DNA of 5,933 nt, from the NCBI GenBank assembly GCA_905215725.1, contig CAJMRD010000104.1:1-5933 (forward strand), given 5' to 3'. Numbering within the stretch: position 1 is the first letter of the stretch; each line of letters begins with the position of its first letter. This document shows, one piece after another, positions 5,881 through 5,933 of the stretch. The stretch comes from an uncultured bacterium. GTDB taxonomy: Bacteria; Actinomycetota; Coriobacteriia; Coriobacteriales; Coriobacteriaceae. The notes below the pieces were generated by a model that saw nothing but the letters and a program-made list of their open reading frames with translations, had not been told where the DNA came from and made no database searches. The position numbers and the translations under genes were made by a program.

Positions 5881-5933
5881 GCGGACATGGCTCAGTTGGT
5901 AGAGCACAACCTTGCCAAGGTTGGGGTCGCGGG
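5881..5933 (+). tRNA. tRNA-Gly (anticodon GCC), copy 2, partial
   Basis: The 53 nt present are identical to bases 3761-3813 of the first tRNA-Gly. They include the 5' acceptor strand GCGGACA, the D arm, the anticodon loop TTGCCAA with GCC, and the start of the T arm. The window ends before the 3' acceptor strand, so completeness cannot be judged. Confidence 0.93.

Noticed and set aside
1..5933. CRISPR array, prophage, insertion sequence or toxin-antitoxin pair
   Set aside because: I saw no regularly spaced repeats, transposase, integrase, phage genes or small paired genes in any frame.

Overview
The window looks like chromosomal DNA of a Gram-positive, fairly GC-rich member of the Actinomycetota. 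A Coriobacteriia genus such as Collinsella fits best. This is inferred from the actinobacterial style of the GH13 alpha-glucosidase, SpoIIE-type partner-switching genes in a genome with tRNA genes that encode CCA, and the promoter style. No rRNA or marker gene is present to prove it. All complete genes lie on the + strand.

Layout. Bases 1-335 hold no protein gene. They contain a very strong 125-nt imperfect palindrome (67-191) and then a promoter driving tRNA-Leu(GAG) (336-425), which ends in a compact intrinsic terminator (437-458). Only 26 nt later begins a PAS-GAF-(GAF-like)-PP2C serine phosphatase of the SpoIIE/RsbU type (485-2830). It is followed, probably in the same operon, by a single protein that fuses a STAS anti-anti-sigma domain to a SpoIIAB/RsbW-like anti-sigma kinase domain (2909-3655). 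Next come tRNA-Gly(GCC) (3761-3836) with its own promoter and terminator, a GH13 alpha-glucosidase (4015-5748), and a third tRNA promoter with the first 53 nt of a second, so far identical, tRNA-Gly(GCC) cut by the window edge (5881-5933).

How the genes may work together. The two signalling genes contain every module of a partner switch: sensor domains plus phosphatase in one protein, phosphorylatable STAS switch plus kinase in the other. No sigma factor or other target is encoded here. The phosphatase would be expected to dephosphorylate Ser51 of the STAS domain and so change what the kinase domain holds. The alpha-glucosidase is a separate unit for intracellular breakdown of alpha-linked glucosides, with a possible control hairpin or operator just before its start codon. 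The three tRNA promoters share one architecture: an AT-rich palindrome, then CTTGC at the -35 region, a 17-18 nt spacer, and a -10 box.

The most unusual features are the long palindrome, the STAS-kinase fusion without a sigma factor, the phosphatase gene with almost no room for its own promoter behind the tRNA-Leu terminator, and the glucosidase gene lying between two identical tRNA-Gly sequences.
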